A stretch of DNA of 64,000 nt from Tetrahymena thermophila SB210 (lineage: Eukaryota; Ciliophora; Oligohymenophorea; Hymenostomatida; Tetrahymenidae), in the NCBI RefSeq assembly GCF_000189635.1, contig NW_002476567.1:372001-436000 (forward strand). Reading direction: 5' to 3'. Shown here in pieces: positions 28,238-41,651 of this stretch (position 1 is its first letter; each line of letters begins with the position of its first letter). Below the pieces are notes generated by a model. The model did no database searches and had not been told where the DNA came from. It worked only from the letters and a program-made list of their open reading frames with translations. A program made the translations under genes and the position numbers.

Positions 28238-29284
28238 ATGAGCAATCAGATTTAAGATATTATCTCTAAAAGAGATGATTATAGAATTAAAATTTTCAAT
28301 TTATTCTATACTACTGCTAAGATATGCAAATAATTCATTTCATAAAAATGTATCAGAAAAATTAAGTAAAGTAAAGATAAGGCCAATAGCTTAGGAGATT
28401 CTATGGATGAAGTCTCTTTGAAATTAAAATTAGCTACTGATTATAAAAAAAATGAAAAAGCTTTAGAAGCTATAAAAGATATTAAATCAACTCATTTAAA
28501 AGCTCTCGCTTTACATTTTATTTTGGAAATAAAGCAGTTCAATATTGAAAAGCAACTTGAATTCTTCAATAAGGAGTTCTCTGGCGACTATTAAACTGCA
28601 TTAAATTAATTAAAGGAAGATCTTAAAAATAAGGACAGCATAGTAGCAATCTATAAAAGAAAATTTGAAAGCCATGCAAGGTATTTATAATTCTTGGAAT
28701 AGTGTGATAAGATTATGGGAGTAGTAAGTAACAAGCTAGGAAAGAGTAAAAGTAGGAGGTAATAAAAGAAAGAAAAGCTAAAACTCAAAAAATAGAATTA
28801 ATAATAAAAATCTTCTGAAGTGCAATAGAGTAAATCACAATAAGATGGTGAGTAAATAGCAGAAAAAGAAGAATAAAATGATTAAAATGAGAACCAATTA
28901 AAAGAATAACAAACAAATGAATAGAAGAAATAGAATAATGGTGAAAATAAATAACAAAAATAAAGTTAGAAAGAAATTAAACAAAAATCTATTTAATAAA
29001 AGTATGACAAATTAGCCTCTAAATATAGAAACGATACTCCTAAAGAAAGAACTGAGTTTAAAAAGAAAGGTAAGGAAAGAAAACAATAACTTAAACAAGA
29101 AAAGTTTGAAAAGAGATAAAAAACTGAAAAATAAGAACAAGAAAACTCTAATACAAGAAAGAATTTTAAATAGCAAAATTTGCAAGAAATAGATAAGTTG
29201 CATCCTTCTTGGGCTGCTAGGTTGCAACAATAGTAATAATAATAAAATCTTTTACAATTTTAGGGAAAAGTAACAATGTTATGA
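28238..29284 (+). CDS. BUD22-like rRNA-processing protein
   Basis: Single exon, 348 residues. The N-terminal half is helical (KLKLATDYKKNEKALEAIKD, then FNKEFSGDYQTALNQLKEDL), the middle is Lys/Gln/Glu-rich, and the C-terminus has KYRNDTPKERTEFKKKGKER followed by EIDKLHPSWAARLQQ. The closing HPSW(A/E)A motif with preceding basic stretches is typical of the BUD22/SRFBP1 family, whose yeast member acts in small-subunit rRNA maturation in the nucleolus. The start is the first ATG of the frame after an in-frame TGA region upstream. Its neighbour is KRR1, of the same pathway. The family call rests mainly on the C-terminal motif and overall composition, so it is probable rather than certain. Confidence 0.7.
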
Positions 29285-30561
29285 TCAATAGAAGATTTTT
29301 TCAATTTGGAAAGTTAACAAAAACATATACCCTCTCCTTTAAGAAAGAAAATAAAAATTATAAAATTATATTTAATGTTAATACTAAATAAATATTTTAT
29401 ATAATTGTAAACAGAATATAAAAAAATTATTCACAATTTGTTAGACTAAACTTTTCAATAATATTTTAATTAAATCAGATAAATCTCAAAGTTAACAAAT
29501 ATATTTTTATTTCATTAAATAAATCAATAAATGTTTGCTTAGAAAAGAGTTTTAAAATGTATATTTTAAAATCTACTAAATATTTCTTTTTTATAGCTAA
29601 TAAAAGATTTTTCAAAATCTTTGAATTGTAAATTTCTAAAAAAAAGAGAGATTTATTTTAAAACTAATTAAAAAAATCAATAAATATTATATATAAAGAA
29701 TGTCCTTGTTTTTAAACATTTAAAAATATAAATTCTACAAATAAATATTTTTGGAATAAAAAAATAGCTATTTAAATTAAATTATTATAAAATAATAATT
29801 TTTTTTAAATTCTACTATCTCAAAATAAAAATAGAAATTAAGGCTTTCTATATAAATAAATTTTAAAGCTTACTAATTTAGATGATATTCAATTTCTTGA
29901 TAATTTATTTTATAAAAAATAAAATATATTTGAATAAATTAATATTAATTAAACGTTGAAAAAATAAAATAATTATTCAAGAATATTTTAAAAACACAAG
30001 AAAATAATTTATATCATTCATTCAATTATACTTTAATGTTTAATTATTATTTTTTAACTTTTGTCTAAAATTTTTAAATATATTTTTTTAAATAAATTTA
30101 ATAGATTTTAAAAATAATTTTAACTTATTTTTGATTTTTTTTATTACCTGTTTTTAACTGCTAAAGAGTTTATAAAATTAAAAAATTTTAAATTAAATTA
30201 ATGATTAATTTATAAAAATGATACAAAATACATTTTTGGAGTGTTGAAATTCATAATTCTTTCTTAGATATGAAAAAATTATGAGAAAGAAAGGCGCAAA
30301 CGGAAAAGTAGCATTTTAATTTCTTTATTGGATTGAAGATATAAAGAAAATAAAAAAAGATATTTAATAATTTGAAATCAATTTAATTTTGAATTTTAAT
30401 CTGACTGAATTCGATAAATTATCAGAAAAATTAAAAACTCATAATCAGCCTTTTTTGGAATATTTTAGTATTTAATAGTGTAGAAAAATTAAAAAGAAAA
30501 ATTAACATATCACATCTACAATTGGTTTATAAAAGAGCTACTTCATAATATTACAATCAAA
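29285..30561. other. intergenic
   Basis: About 1.3 kb of very AT-rich spacer. A small patch near 30285-30315 is more GC-rich but does not extend into a supported frame. Confidence 0.55.
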
Positions 30562-32416
30562 ATGGATCTATCTGACAAAAATAATTTATTCGACTATTTG
30601 AGTAAAGAAGAGCATATTAATCCTCAAAAGCGTTTGTAAGATATGTTATTATAATAGGTTTGATCTAATGAAATATTAATCTTTATAGATTTGGCGATGA
30701 TGATGAGGATGATGTTGATAAAGAAAATAAATTTAAGTTTTCTAAATTAAAAGATGAAAGCGGCTAGTTAGTTAACTTCTAAGTAGAAAAGGAGCAGAAG
30801 TAAAATACAAGTTTTTAGCTAATAATATAAAATTTATGTTTTATTTGTCTAATATAGCTAATCGCTATGTGGTAGCAATTTAAGCGATACTAAATCATTT
30901 TATAGAGCAAATGGTTTTAGTAAAATAGAAATTGCTTCTGAAATAACTAGTAGCTTGCCTAGAGATTAATTATTGAAAGACTGGTAAGAAAAGAAGAGTG
31001 TAGAAAAGAGTGGTAGCAAGAGTAATGTATTTTCAGAGAGAAAGAATAATCTTTTAAGCTCTGTTGAAAAGTAGAAGCCTGAGTATTTAAGTCAAGCTCA
31101 GCTAATTGAAAAATATTTTAACTCTAGAGTTGGATATGGTGACGGTAAGGTATCTGCTCCTGTCAAAACAACAACTAAACCTCAATCCCCTAAATTCTAA
31201 ACAACTCAAAGATCCATAATTCATTCTTTAAGGTATTCAATACTTTTTGGTCTTTTCTCCTTCATATTTTACTATTGTATGCAAATAAAAATTTTAAAAT
31301 AAAATTATTTTTATCAGAAATAAGTAAATGGAAGAAATGGAGTCAATGAATAATAGCAAAAATTCTGCAAAGAAAATTGATCCAAAGAATTTTTTTTTAG
31401 AAACAGAAAAGAGAGCAAGATCTCGTCCATAAACTCCAATCAAAGAAGATGAAGAGTTTGTCTTTAAAGCCCGCCCTAAACCAGATGATTCATTAAAGTT
31501 TGAAATTAAGAAGGTCGAAAGAAATCCTATTTAGTTCACAGAATTTCGTCTAAATACTGAGCAAAGAGGACGCTCTAAGGAATAACAATTGCAATTGAAA
31601 CTTGAAAATGAAAAGAAGTAAGAAGAATTGTAGAGACATTTCCATGCTTAGGAGATTCCTGATTATAGTGAATTGTCATAAAAATATGCTAACTATAGTT
31701 GCGGATCTCCAAAACCTACTCTTCCTATGGAGTTTAAATTTGAAACTGAAAAAAGATCTGAATTTGCACAAAAAAGATCTTAATTTAGCTAATCTGCTGA
31801 GAAATATGAATTCAAAGCTAGAAAGGTTCCTGATTTTTCAAAGATTAGATCACCCAATAAACCCTCTCCTAAAAAAGCCACAGTTCCTGTAGAAATAAAG
31901 TTGTAGTCAACCTTGAGAGCAGAAGAGAGAAAACTTTTTGATGAAAAAGTAGAATTCAAAATGCAACAAGAAATGAAAGAGTAAAGGTAGTGACCAAAAT
32001 ACCAAAAAAAGAAGAGATTTTTTCAACCATTTTTTTTCTTCATAAAATAAATAATTTTTATCTCTTTCTTTACATTTGATTTTAGTCACTTTTTTATTTA
32101 ACTAATTTTAAATTTATTTTAGATCATTTAACTAAAAGAATTTTAATAAAATTTAGATATATTGATGAAAATTAAAAAGCCAAAGAAGATGAAGAAGAAG
32201 AGGCTTTAAGAAAATAAGCACAATTTAAGGTAATTTTTAAATATTCAGAAATAATAAATAACAGGATAATATTATATTAAATAGGCTTAGCCAGTAAGAA
32301 AATATAGATAAGTAGAAATACATAAAAGTGAAATACCTTTGACCCAACCTTAATCTCCTAAATTTAGAACAGATTAAAGATTGCGTAGCACTGAAAAATC
32401 ATAAGAATTTTTATGA
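30562..32416 (+). CDS. TPX2-like spindle assembly factor
   Basis: Microtubule-associated protein of the TPX2 family, which nucleates spindle microtubules and activates Aurora A in animals. Six exons give 477 residues: 30562-30635, 30689-30799, 30858-31232, 31318-31986, 32157-32229 and 32285-32416; all junction phases agree. The TPX2-type repeats are clear: KNFFLETEKRARSRPQTP, FVFKARPKPDD, FTEFRLNTEQRGRSKEQQ, FHAQEIPDYS, FKFETEKRSEF, FKARKVPDFSKI, LQSTLRAEERKLFDEKVEF and a closing SPKFRTDQRLRSTEKS. The N-terminus is acidic (FGDDDEDDVDKENKFKF). Like plant and protist family members it is shorter than human TPX2. The kinesin gene that follows may work on the same structures, but no functional link is shown by the sequence. 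Confidence 0.85.
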
Positions 32417-33978
32417 AAACTTGGAGAAAAAGTTGATTTAGAGAATGGCTAATTTAGGTAGTTATGAAATATTAGTAACTCATTAAAAATAGCCTAAATT
32501 AATTAATAAATTAAATATTTTATAATAGATTTCATAGCTAATTATATTAAAGCAACATATAAATAAATAAAATCTATCTTTTTATTTTGAATACTAATTA
32601 AATTTTAATATTACTGTATCATTTATATATATATTGCATTTATTCATTTTGATGTTTTAAATATTTTGAGTTCTTTATTTGTTCATTTATATTTTTATTA
32701 TAATTCATTATATCATTATATCGTTTCTTTTAATTTATTTATTTCACTCTTATTTCTATAAATTTAAGATTTTATTACAATAAATATATATTTTAAAAAT
32801 TTATTGAGCTCTAAATTTATTTTGTTTAGTAGATCTCATAATTTTTTTGTTTTAAATATTTTGTTTTTAGTTAAATTAAGCTTTGAATTTATTTATATAT
32901 TATAATTAATATCTTACATGATGATCCATTTTCAAAATTGAAAATTTGATAAAAGTATTCGATTTTATTTTAATTTGAAATTTTTTTATTTAATAATTTT
33001 TCAATTTAAATCAAAGTTTTAAATTTATTTCTTAGCTCTATACAAAATTTGAATTGGTTTATCAATTTTGATATTTCAAAAGTTTATAAAATCCATATCA
33101 TTTATCATTATTTAAATAGATTTAATTTTAATTTAATAGGCATTTAATTCTTTGAACATTTTTTAGATTGACTAATTTTATCAAATATTTTTAAAGTATA
33201 TGAGATTATTTTTTTAATATAGTGAAATTAAAAAATAATTAATAATGTTTGATCAAACAGTTAATATATTTTTTATATGAATAAATTACAAGTTTTATAA
33301 TATTTGAGTTTATGGTGAGAAATTAATTGTTTTCAATTTTTAAAGTTGTTAAATTAATTTTCAATTTCAAGTTGCTTTAATAATTTACAAATATTAACCA
33401 TAAATTAAATTAATTTAAAGGAAAGAGTCTTTCTTTCATTTTACATTACTTTTTAATTTATTGATTTATTTCTTAACTAATTTTTTTTATTGTCAATTTT
33501 GAAATCTATCTTGTTTAGAATTAAAGTTGTTTCATTTAATTTATAAATTTTCAATATAATATTTATTGATGTATCTAAGCTATTTTATTTTGATTTTATT
33601 TATAAATAAATGGCTCTTGGGATATTATTTAAATTAAAAATTTTTGATTTCTTTGATTTTGTGTTTGTTAGTTTGTTTCCTTTACCTATAAAACGATACT
33701 GTGGGAAATAAAGAAATGAGATCTATCTATTTATTGTATTTTTAATTAAGAAAAATTAAAAAATATCTTGCATGATAATATCTCAACGAAAAAGCTGCAG
33801 AAAATAATTTATAAATCTGCATGCATTTATACATTCATACATACATACAAATATACAATCTAACAAAAAATATATTTATCAAATAAACATTTAGCAAATT
33901 AATTGATTTATAAACAAAGTAAAATCAATCCGTATCCAATTAATTTTATAGAGATAAATCGTTAAGGCCTTTAAAGTA
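32417..33978. other. intergenic
   Basis: About 1.6 kb of AT-rich spacer between same-strand genes, with an ATAC-type microsatellite near 33829-33855. No gene seen. Confidence 0.6.
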
Positions 33979-36900
33979 ATGAATTATTCATAAGGTACTT
34001 GCTTTTGTTTAACGCCCTACTTAGCTTATTGCAATTTATTATTCTAAAATAGTATACAGTCAGAATTTTAAAATATTTAAATTTCATCATAATAGATTCT
34101 CCTGATATTGATAGACCTGTTAGAAGCGACGGTGGATGGGTTTAGACTGGTGCTAGAATCAAGCCCCACTTAGAGGTTAGAGATTTAAATGCAAAAGATG
34201 AAGCAATTAGCGTAATTTCAGGTTCTTAAGAAGATGGAAGAATTATAGTCACAACTAGAAATGGAATTAAGTAATCAGTCGTTAATAAGCTATTTAAAAA
34301 AGATGAAGACTTAGCATCATTTAGGGAATCTTTCAAAGACAGAATTGAAACATATAAGTTTGACTAGGTATTTGGCATAAATTCAAAGTAAGACCATTAT
34401 TTTTTGTTTGAAATTTCCCCTTAAAATCATATAAAACAGAGCAATCAATATTTACAAATAAAAGTTAGCAAATTTTAGTATTTAATATAAAGGCCAGTGA
34501 AACAGATTTTTTTTAATTTGAAATAAATCCTTATCTACATATATACATACATAGATATAGGGTATTCCTTTATTGATTCATTCATAATCATAATAGCATT
34601 TAAATATTAAATAAAATCTTATTGTAATAATTTTTTTGTTAATAAAAAGCTAAGATAAAATTTATTAAGTGTACTTTTCTGAGGCAACAAAGCAGCTATT
34701 TTCAGGAATAAATGCATCTTTTTTGATTTATGGACCATCTGGGTAATTATCACTTATAATAATATATATAAATCTTAATATACGTTAATTCATAGGAAAT
34801 TATTCTATAGAATGATGATAAATAAATAATTGATTAATTGTTAGGTTTAGTTGTTTTATTTTATTCTTTATATCAAAAAAGAGCTGGTAAAAGCTTCAGT
34901 TTTAGTGGAAATGAGGCTAAAAACGAAAAAGGTATTGTTTTTAAAGCTTGTGAAGATATCATGCAAAATCTTTCTCCCCATCTTTTTGGAGGATAAACAG
35001 CTGCCCCTTCTGCTGGAAAAGTTTAAAGACCATAATCTGGTTAACTTTCTTCTAAGCTTTCCAATTTAAAAGTTTCTGTGTATTCTATCTATCAAGATGA
35101 AGTTTTTGATTTATTGCACTCTTTTTCTCCCAAAAACATAAAATAGTCTGTAAATAATATCAATTAATATTTTAATAGCTTTCACCTAAAATAAATTTAA
35201 ATGTTTTTTTTCATTCTTTAACATTTTTGTTTAAATAGTTAATTTGTTGTTTACATAAATTTTAGATTAGAGAATTATATGAGAAATCAAACGCAGAAGT
35301 TAAAATCATGAATATTACAAAAAGAGATATCAAAATGATTTCAGAATTTAAATAAACTTACTCTCAAGCCATCCAAAACTTACTCTTTCTGGGAGAATAA
35401 CTTAAGGAATAAAATATTTATGGCAAATCTCATATCGTAGTTCAATTTGAAGTTTAAACAAGTATCATTGAAGAAAGCAGTTCTGGAAAAGAAAAGAATA
35501 AAATTACTAAATTAAGTGTTATCAGACTTGCAGATACTGATATTTATGAAAATACACAAGAGTCAATTAAGAATGACTTCGTTGTTTTAAAAAAATATTT
35601 ACAACACTGCTCCAGATATAATGAAATCAGCTCAACTTATAAAATTTATAAGTAATCAAAATTCACATTTGCTCTTCGTGATACTTTAAATGAAATTGCT
35701 AATATAAGATTGCTATGCTGTGTTACAACTAATCCTGCAGCTTATATTTCTTCTATTAAAACAATCGAGGTAATTTAAATATACTATTTAAATCTTAATT
35801 TAACAAACAAATCTATATAAGTTTTTTGGCAGAATGACTACTGGTCATGACAGATCATAACTTTAACAAAGCTAATCTGGCTACTAAAGATGGAACACAT
35901 AAGAGGAATCTAGAATTTCTCATCATCAAAACAAGTAATTTTAATTCATGCTAAAATAATTTTTAAACAGCTATTTAAATAAAAAGTGCATCTTAAAACT
36001 CTCCATCTTTTACAGGTAAGTTTAGAAACAACTCTTACTTGAACAATAATAATACATTGGGAAGCAATACTTTGTAACAAAATAGCGTTTCTGGTAATAA
36101 CATTCCTCAATAGGAATTAACAGCTTAAAAGTAAAAAGAAATGGAATCACTCATAGTTGAAGCTGAAAATCTTGTTACTGATTTGACTAAAAACCAAGAA
36201 AATGTCCCTCGTCTTAGTTTAAAAGAAAAAAATACATTCCTTAGCGAGAAATAAGCATAATTAAAGGAATTAATTGGATCACTTGACATCAACTCATATA
36301 ACTAACCATTAAATTAAGTAAATTACTGTGATACTCTATTATAAAATGCTTCCAGAATGCTCTCTAGAATGGCTTCTCCAAGCACGTAATCTATCAAAAA
36401 TATCAATTTGCATTAGTATTAAATATTTTTATGTAATAATTATAGAAGGTTAGGTTCAAATTTAAGAAGTTTCCATAGTGATAGCAGTGATGAAGAAGTT
36501 TAATAAATAAAGCAAAAGATTGATCGTCAAATTAGCAGACTATAAGATACATAGACAGATAAATCTAGAGATATAATTAGTGGTTATACAAGTCCTCAAA
36601 GATTAAATTCATCAGTTTTAAAGTCTCCAGTCAATAGAGTTTCTTCACTTACATCTCCTATAAATAGAACAATTAGAAACTAGAGTATTACTAACTTCTA
36701 AAATTAGACTTTACAAAATACTGACTAACAATTAAAAATCGAAACACTAAATAATGAATAAGAAAAGTTGGCTTCAAGTTTTAGTAATTTAAAAAAATCA
36801 ATGCAACTAAAGGAAGATTTGGAATATTAGAGAAGAAGATAGGACGAATTCGAAATGCGTAGTCTTGATTTAAAATTAAAGGATTAAGTTATTCGTAACT

Positions 36901-38754
36901 AAGATCTTGAAGAGTAGGTTAGACATAAAGAAGAAGTTATTCACCAAATAGATAGAGAGATGAAGAATTGCTAAGACGATCTCTTAGTTAATATGGAAAA
37001 AATGAGAGAAATGGAGCTTAAACACGATAATTGGGCTCGTCTTGAATAACAACTTCGTGAAAATAATGAAGTTTTAAAGCAAAAAATCCTCAAGAAAAAA
37101 AAGAAAATTTAAACTTTAAAGTAAGCGATTTATGTTTAATTTAACTTAATTAGATAAAAATTGTTAATTATTAAATCAAATATCTAATAAATCATATTAA
37201 ACTATATTCTAAAAGGTTGTCAGTTTAGTCAAAAAATAAAGATTACATTGAGTTAGAAGATAATTTGTCATCTAAAATAGATCATTTGTAAAGAGTTCTC
37301 AACGAATGCTAACATTCTCTGTAAACTAAATTAACTCCAATATATATATATTTTAATTCCATGTTATTTTAATTTGAAAAACAGCGACTAAAGCCAAAGA
37401 ACTTCTAATGATTTGAATGAGGAATTATAAAATTTAAGAAAGAAAATAGAAATTAAGGATGAGCAAGTGGAAAGATTCGGTGGAGAAATTGAACATTTAA
37501 GAACTTAAAACAGTAGATTGGTTTAAAAGCTCGATATGGAAATGAATGAGAAGCTAGATAAAGACAATCAAATAAAATCTCTTTCATAAAGATTTGAAGA
37601 AAGCAAAGATCTTAGCCAATCTTTAGAAGCTAAATTATAAAAATTAAGAGCTACTTATGACATTGAAAAAGAGGATTATAAAAAGTAAATTGATAATCTA
37701 AAGAAAAAGAGAAAAGAAAAAATCAAAAAGTTTAAACAGTTCATAAATGAGCAAGAAGACAGAATTGTCTAGCTCGAAAACGAAAAAATTCACCATGAAA
37801 ATCATGTTTAATAAGCTTAAGTTGAATAAGTTGATAACAGAAAAGAAATAGAATCTCTCAAAGAAAATCTCAAGCTTGCCACTTAAGAAATTGTTATTAC
37901 AAAATAAAATGTATTTATTAGAAAAAAAAACTAATTTTTCATATTTATTTTATTTTTAAAAAGAGCAACAATTATCAGATTGAATTAGAAAGATTACAAA
38001 ACCTTGTTACATCTTTAGAGAATAAAATTAAGAATCTTGAGTCTGGAACATTAGAAGATGCAAGAACTATTTAACAAGTAATCTAATAATAGCTGAAAAA
38101 GTGAAATTAATTAAACATTCTTTACAATATAAAGTTGAGAAAATCACTAGAAGAAGAAGAGTCCTCCAACATAGAGCTAAGAGACATCAATAAAAAATTA
38201 GAAATTGATTTATAAAACTTAGAAGAAAAATAAAATGAGGTTGATTAATTATAGTTTAGCTTTTACAAATCAACAATCATTCATTTTAATAAAATTAATA
38301 GGAAATAACTGCAATCGAAAAACAAGTTGATATATTGATCTTAGATATTAATTCTTCAAAGGCACTAAACGAAGAATATAAGATAAAAGATGAGGGTTAT
38401 AGAAAATAAATTGTAAGTCTAAATGACGTTATAGAATCTTATAAGGAGAAATATTACAAAGCCAAACATTCTAATAAGGCATTAAAGTCTCAGATTAAGA
38501 ATGTATGCTTTTTTGTTAATAAAATTATAGAACTTTTTGTAAATACTTAAAAATTTATTTACCATTATTTTATTTAATAGCTTGAAGATAAATTCAAAGC
38601 TATAGAAACATAAAAATTATTGGAGTTGAAGGAGTTAGAAAAGAATAAACTAAGCTAAAAGGTATAAGAATAAAAGGAAAATAAGTTAAAGGTAATTGAT
38701 GAAATTTAAGGACTCATTTCTACTCATAAAAAAATAAGATTTTAAAAAGACTGA
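33979..38754 (+). CDS. divergent kinesin-like protein with long coiled-coil tail
   Basis: 1,204 residues from 14 exons whose phases all agree: 33979-33994, 34096-34387, 34650-34742, 34882-35149, 35266-35769, 35822-35934, 35987-36415, 36446-37120, 37216-37320, 37385-37910, 37964-38077, 38135-38239, 38302-38502, 38581-38754. The N-terminal third keeps the kinesin motor skeleton: YKFDQVFGINSNQDKIYQ, SGINASFLIYGPSGAGKSFS (P-loop), SVYSIYQDEVFDLL, KSHIVVQFEV, LSVIRLADTD and YKQSKFTFALRDTLNEI followed by CCVTTNPAAYISSIKTIEF. Switch I and switch II differ from the usual SSRSH and LAGSE. A Ser/Asn-rich linker (about 400-670) and near-continuous coiled coil (about 673-1,204) follow, indicating a dimer. 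It is a plus-strand neighbour of the TPX2-like gene. Motor activity is uncertain. Confidence 0.85.
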
Positions 38755-39411
38755 TTAAATTCTGCTATTTGAAAATTTTATTTAATTAGCTCTAAATAAA
38801 TAAATAAAAAATATTATTAGTAGTTAAATGATTGAAGTCTTCTTTTTATTAGTATCAATCTATGTATCAATCTATCTATCTATCAATTTTTGTAAATAAT
38901 TTATTAAAATCTCTCAAAAATATTTGAAACTGAAAATAAACTTAACTTAATATTTAGATTTATAAGATTGTTCTAAGTGTATTCATTCATGCATTAATTC
39001 TGTTTTATGTAAATTTAGGGTTATCCTTTATTAAATATTTGTGATTTAGCAATACAAATAAATACTAGATAGTTATATTAAATTTCATTAAATTAGATAG
39101 TAATTATACGATACAAAATATAGAGACTTTATTTATATTTTTAATAATGGTAATTTAGGTGTGTAATTTATTTTTTATTCGTTCATTCAACTAGATTCAT
39201 TAATAAAATTGTTTGTTTGCTTGTAAAATATCAAAAAAAACTTAATATATTTTTGTTACTATTTTCAATTACTGAAATAAAAAATAACAAAATAAGCATT
39301 TGTAGAAACACTTCGTTTTTAGCTTCTTAGAGTTTTTTATTATAATTTAGAATTATATTTTTGCAGAAAAGTATTAAATCAAGAAATTTTATATTTTTTA
39401 CTTTTAAAGCA
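38755..39411. other. intergenic
   Basis: AT-rich spacer with an ATCT-type microsatellite at about 38854-38886. No gene seen. Confidence 0.6.
38854..38886. repeat. ATCT/ATCA microsatellite
   Basis: Short imperfect tetranucleotide run (TCAATCTATG, then TCAATCTATCTATCTATC) downstream of the kinesin stop codon. Confidence 0.6.
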
Positions 39412-41651
39412 ATGAATTCATCACCTGGTAAATAAGAAAAATTTACAAAACAGAAATTTTTAGAGTTTCTCAAACATGGTACTACCTACAGACCGTTTGA
39501 AAGAAATATCACTCAATTTTAAACTGATTTTAGTAATTAATCTAACTAGGGTTTTAATTCGGATCGAAAAGTAGAATAAAATCGATCTTCATCATATAAA
39601 AGCCAAATATTTTAGCCCTATCAACAAGAAAGAAATGGGTTAGGAAAGATAATTGTAAAGCTACATTTTAAATTATGAAAATGAATGAATTATCCAATAA
39701 AATATTTTTTAATTTAATTATTAAAAATTAGGTGTAGAAGTAGCATTTAAAAAATGATCTTGAAATGGACTTTGAAAAAAAACTGTCTCAATATGAGTTG
39801 TACAAAAAGAAAATCTTGAATAGAAAATTAATAGATTCATTAGAGAGAGTGAAGAATTTTAAGATTGATACAGCAACTTAAGTCACTCCAAGAAACTAGC
39901 CTATTTAAAAGAATGGAAAGCTCCTCTTTGATAAAGGACTAAAGGTTAAACAACAATTATTTATCTAGAACAAAAAAAATACTATATTGGCTAGTATTAG
40001 TTAATTTTCTAACCAATAATCTACCTAGAACTTATCTAAAATTCATTTAAATCACTCTCAATCCAATTAAAGAATATCAAATGAAACTAAACATACCGAT
40101 TTGCAATAGCAATAAGACCAATAAAAATACCCTGAAGTTTAAGAGTATTTTCATATATTTTTTTTAAAATAAAATAATTTCAAATAAATAAACTCTTTTA
40201 AAAAATTTAAAATAAAAGCCATGGATCAGACAAAAGCAATAAAAATAAAATGCTTAATCTTTAAAATAAATATCATGTTTTAAATTATTTAAAAAACAGA
40301 CCTGAAAACTAGGGAATAATTTAATTATTAATGACAGATTCAAAATTATCTAAAACATAGGATCATTCAATTGAAGAAAATATGAATTCAAATACGAGTA
40401 ATAAAAATCAAAGAATACCTACAATAAATTATTATTTAAGCAAACCAAATAAAAATGGAAACAAAGGTGAATAAACTGCAAATACAAGCAACAGAAGCTT
40501 TTTAACTTCTGTCAGATAGGATGATAGTAAAACTACTCTAAATCAATCAAAGTTAACTAATTCGGAATACATTACAAATAAAAACTCAAATAAGCCTACA
40601 TTAAATTAAATTCAAGCAACTTAAGAGTAATTAATAGAAGAAAACATTAATTCTGATGACATTTAGTTTTAATGTAACTAACAAATTAAAAGACCTTATT
40701 TACCACAACTCACTGCAAGCACAGAGAGTTATGAAAATTTATAGAAAGAAGATTTTACTAAAAGCAAACAAAGTGGCATGCAGGAAAGTGCTGCAGAACT
40801 AAAAACAAGTGAAAATATTAAGGATAACAGAACTCTTTATCAAACAAATTTACCACTTATAAATTAAAGCAGTTACTTTGACTACCCAGAAATTCTTTTT
40901 TATAGTCATGATCTTGATGAGATGGTTCCTTTTGAAAGCTTTAAAAAGTATAAATTTAATCACCCTAAAAATGGAATCTAAACCTACTAATCAGATACAG
41001 GAAAACTTAAAATGTTTAATTAAAAGAAAAATTAATCCACTAAAATTAGTAACAATTCTTCAAATATAGAAAGATGTTTTTCAGACAGATTTAGGCCTGA
41101 ATAAATTGTTCCACCAGTTGGAACTTATGAAAAAAACTATAGTCTTATCGAAAAGAAGATACCAACGTTTACTATAAAACAAGAGCATATTAAATAATTA
41201 GAATCCTCACTTAAAAGCTAAAATCAAGAAAATAAAATAAAAACGCAAGCACCTAGCAGCTTTAAAAAAATTAATAAGTAAATGACTTCTATAATTATAT
41301 TTAAGTTAAATAATTAAACTTTCTTTATAAAAGGACTGAGGTAGATGATGAAAGCTTTGAAAAGATGTATTTTGATCTAATAAAATCAATATAGAGTAAA
41401 TAACTTATGAAGATATTTCAAATTTATTTTATTATTTATTACAAAAAATATAAAAAGATGAAGTTTAAGAATAAATTTAAAAGTGTGGTGACAAGTATCT
41501 CCATCCTGATGGAGATTTATAATTACAAAGGCACTTGAGCATTGAAGATATTTAAATGGTAGATTAAAGATTTAAAGTTTAAGCAAAACACCTCAAAGAT
41601 AAATTAAATAAAATGAAAGCTTACTTAACATTTTATCAGTATTAAGTCTGA
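39412..41651 (+). CDS. low-complexity protein with one STPG/SHIPPO-like motif
   Basis: Five exons with consistent phases (39412-39654, 39732-40144, 40219-41277, 41334-41395, 41458-41651) give 656 residues. The protein is rich in Asn, Ser, Gln and Lys. More ordered parts are FLKHGTTYRPFERNITQF near the N-terminus, a short coiled coil (LKNDLEMDFEKKLSQYELYK), FDYPEILFYSHDLDEMVPF, and FSDRFRPEQIVPPVGTYEKN continuing YSLIEKKIPTF. The last resembles the PGPGxY-type sperm-tail (STPG/SHIPPO) repeats of axonemal and cortical microtubule proteins, here present once. The C-terminal 60 residues form an amphipathic helix ending AYLTFYQYQV. A role at cilia or the cortex is only an inference from that motif. 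The gene model is well supported; the function is unknown. Confidence 0.7.

Noticed and set aside
27952-28240. Open frame starting ATG GAA TTT upstream of the BUD22-like gene
   Set aside because: It is low-complexity, is in a different frame from the real gene and hits TGA as that gene begins.
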